From Coriobacteriales bacterium (GTDB lineage: Bacteria; Actinomycetota; Coriobacteriia; Coriobacteriales; UBA8131): DNA of 6,625 nt. Positions 5,886 through 6,625 of this stretch are shown here, piece by piece. The translations under genes were made by a program, and so were the position numbers. The stretch's first letter is position 1. Each line of letters begins with the position of its first letter. The notes under the pieces are model-generated. The model searched no databases, was not told where the DNA came from, and was given only the letters and a program-made list of their open reading frames with translations. The stretch is taken from contig JAIRZP010000189.1 in NCBI GenBank assembly GCA_031267175.1, forward strand, positions 1-6,625, written 5' to 3'.

Positions 5886-6625
5886 TCAGGCCTGCGGCAT
5901 CAGCAGATACCTGTTGAGGAGTTCGAGGAGCTTGCCCAGGTCGATGGGCTTGCCAATATGCGCGTTCATGCCGGCATCCAAGGCCAGCTCGATATCCTCG
6001 CGGAACACATTTGCCGTCATCGCGATAACCGGCACCGTCTGTGCCTCGGGCACGTCGAGCGCGCGTATCTCCCGGGTAGCCGTGTAGCCGTCCATCTCCG
6101 GCATCTGCACATCCATGAGTATGAGATCGTAGCGCGCGGGGTCGTTCTCGAACATCCTGAGGGCTTCCAGGCCGTTTTGCGCCTCATCAATAACTACCTC
6201 GGTGGGCTCAAGGAGTGCGTTGACTATCGTGCGGTTGACCTCGATGTCTTCTACGAGAAGGATGCGATAGGCAGCGAGATCGATGTCGAACACGGCCTCG
6301 CCTGTCTCCTCGGCTCTCTCACTTTCTCGTTGTTCATCTCTCGCCATGTCGTCGGCTACGGGCAGGCTGACCGTAAAGGAGAAGGTCGAGCCCCGTCCCA
6401 GCTCTGACTCCAGCCAGATGGTACCGCCCATCGCCTCGACGATGCGTTTGGAGATGGCGAGCCCGAGCCCGGTGCCTCCATAGGCGCGCGAAATGCCGGC
6501 CTCTGCCTGCTCAAACGACTTGAACAGGCGATTCTTCTGCTCGTCGCTGATACCGATGCCGTGATCCTCTACATCAACACGCAGGGTGCAGACGCCATCT
6601 GCCTCATCGACCACTGTGGCATCGA
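5886..6625 (-). CDS. Hybrid sensor histidine kinase / response regulator (C-terminal part; N-terminus outside window)
   Basis: About 245 C-terminal residues are visible and the frame is open to the right edge. The first part is the end of a histidine-kinase ATPase domain. It has a G1 box DHGIGI (6566-6549), with His where Thr, Asn or Ser is usual, an F-box-like LFKSFEQAEAG, the G2 box GGTGLGLAISKRIVEAMGG (6479-6423) and GSTFSFTVSLP. A charged linker of about 25 residues follows. Then comes a receiver domain (about 6269-5905) starting YRILLVEDIEVN. It has the acidic pair Glu-Asp, the phospho-acceptor Asp in LILMDVQMPEMDG (codon 6113-6111), the switch Thr in AMTAN and the conserved Lys in GKP. 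The protein ends soon after the receiver, so no C-terminal HPt domain follows. Phosphate would pass from the kinase His, which is outside the window, to this Asp, and onward through a separate HPt protein if it is a relay. The sensed signal cannot be inferred. Confidence 0.96.
   Translation of the reverse strand, partial: DATVVDEADGVCTLRVDVEDHGIGISDEQKNRLFKSFEQAEAGISRAYGGTGLGLAISKRIVEAMGGTIWLESELGRGSTFSFTVSLPVADDMARDEQRESERAEETGEAVFDIDLAAYRILLVEDIEVNRTIVNALLEPTEVVIDEAQNGLEALRMFENDPARYDLILMDVQMPEMDGYTATREIRALDVPEAQTVPVIAMTANVFREDIELALDAGMNAHIGKPIDLGKLLELLNRYLLMPQA

Noticed and set aside
5643..6407. Plus-strand open frame of 254 codons across the unknown gene and the kinase
   Set aside because: It runs antisense over the invariant receiver and ATPase motifs of the kinase and has no family resemblance. 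It is the main rival to the 220-residue gene, but that gene has a consensus promoter and this frame does not.
6549..6566. His in the kinase G1 box (DHGIGI) as a sign of an inactive ATPase
   Set aside because: The Asp and glycines that bind nucleotide are intact and the second position varies in active kinases, so this is not evidence of loss of function.
6612..6614. GTG at 6614 as the start of the kinase
   Set aside because: The frame stays open to the window edge, and a histidine kinase needs the upstream dimerisation and sensor parts; this is an internal valine.

Overview
The window is bacterial and fairly GC-rich. It reads as a peptidoglycan and cell-division locus, probably from an actinobacterium. 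The best guess is the Coriobacteriia. This rests on gene order, the GC bias, an 'AGG' variant in MurJ that I recall from actinobacterial homologues, and a long basic N-terminus on FtsQ. No rRNA or other taxonomic marker is present, so the assignment is tentative.

Layout. Bases 1-3300 on the minus strand hold a tight cluster, murC -> murB -> ftsQ. MurC starts with TTG at 3300. The murC stop and the murB start overlap by one base (TGATG). FtsQ follows 28 bases after murB and runs off the left edge. A 104-base divergent gap (3301-3404) separates murC from murJ, the lipid II flippase gene, on the plus strand (3405-5000). A 174-base convergent gap (5001-5174) contains a duplicated 17-base hairpin-forming repeat. 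On the minus strand there follow an unrecognised 220-residue protein (5175-5837) and, 48 bases upstream of it, the C-terminal part of a hybrid sensor kinase (5886 to the right edge) with an ATPase domain and a receiver domain.

How the genes fit together. MurB and MurC carry out successive cytoplasmic steps toward the UDP-MurNAc-pentapeptide precursor. MurJ is the transporter that moves the finished lipid II across the membrane. FtsQ is the divisome scaffold that links synthesis to septation. The precursor genes and the flippase diverge from one short region. There, two candidate promoters lie face to face on an imperfect inverted repeat, which would allow joint or opposed control. The kinase and the unknown protein look like a separate unit with no visible tie to wall synthesis.

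I see no mobile element, CRISPR array, RNA gene or clearly new multigene system. The points most worth checking are the overlapping divergent promoters, two starts that look leaderless, the twin hairpin repeat, a Gly/Ser/Thr-rich insert in MurC, and the unrecognised 220-residue protein.
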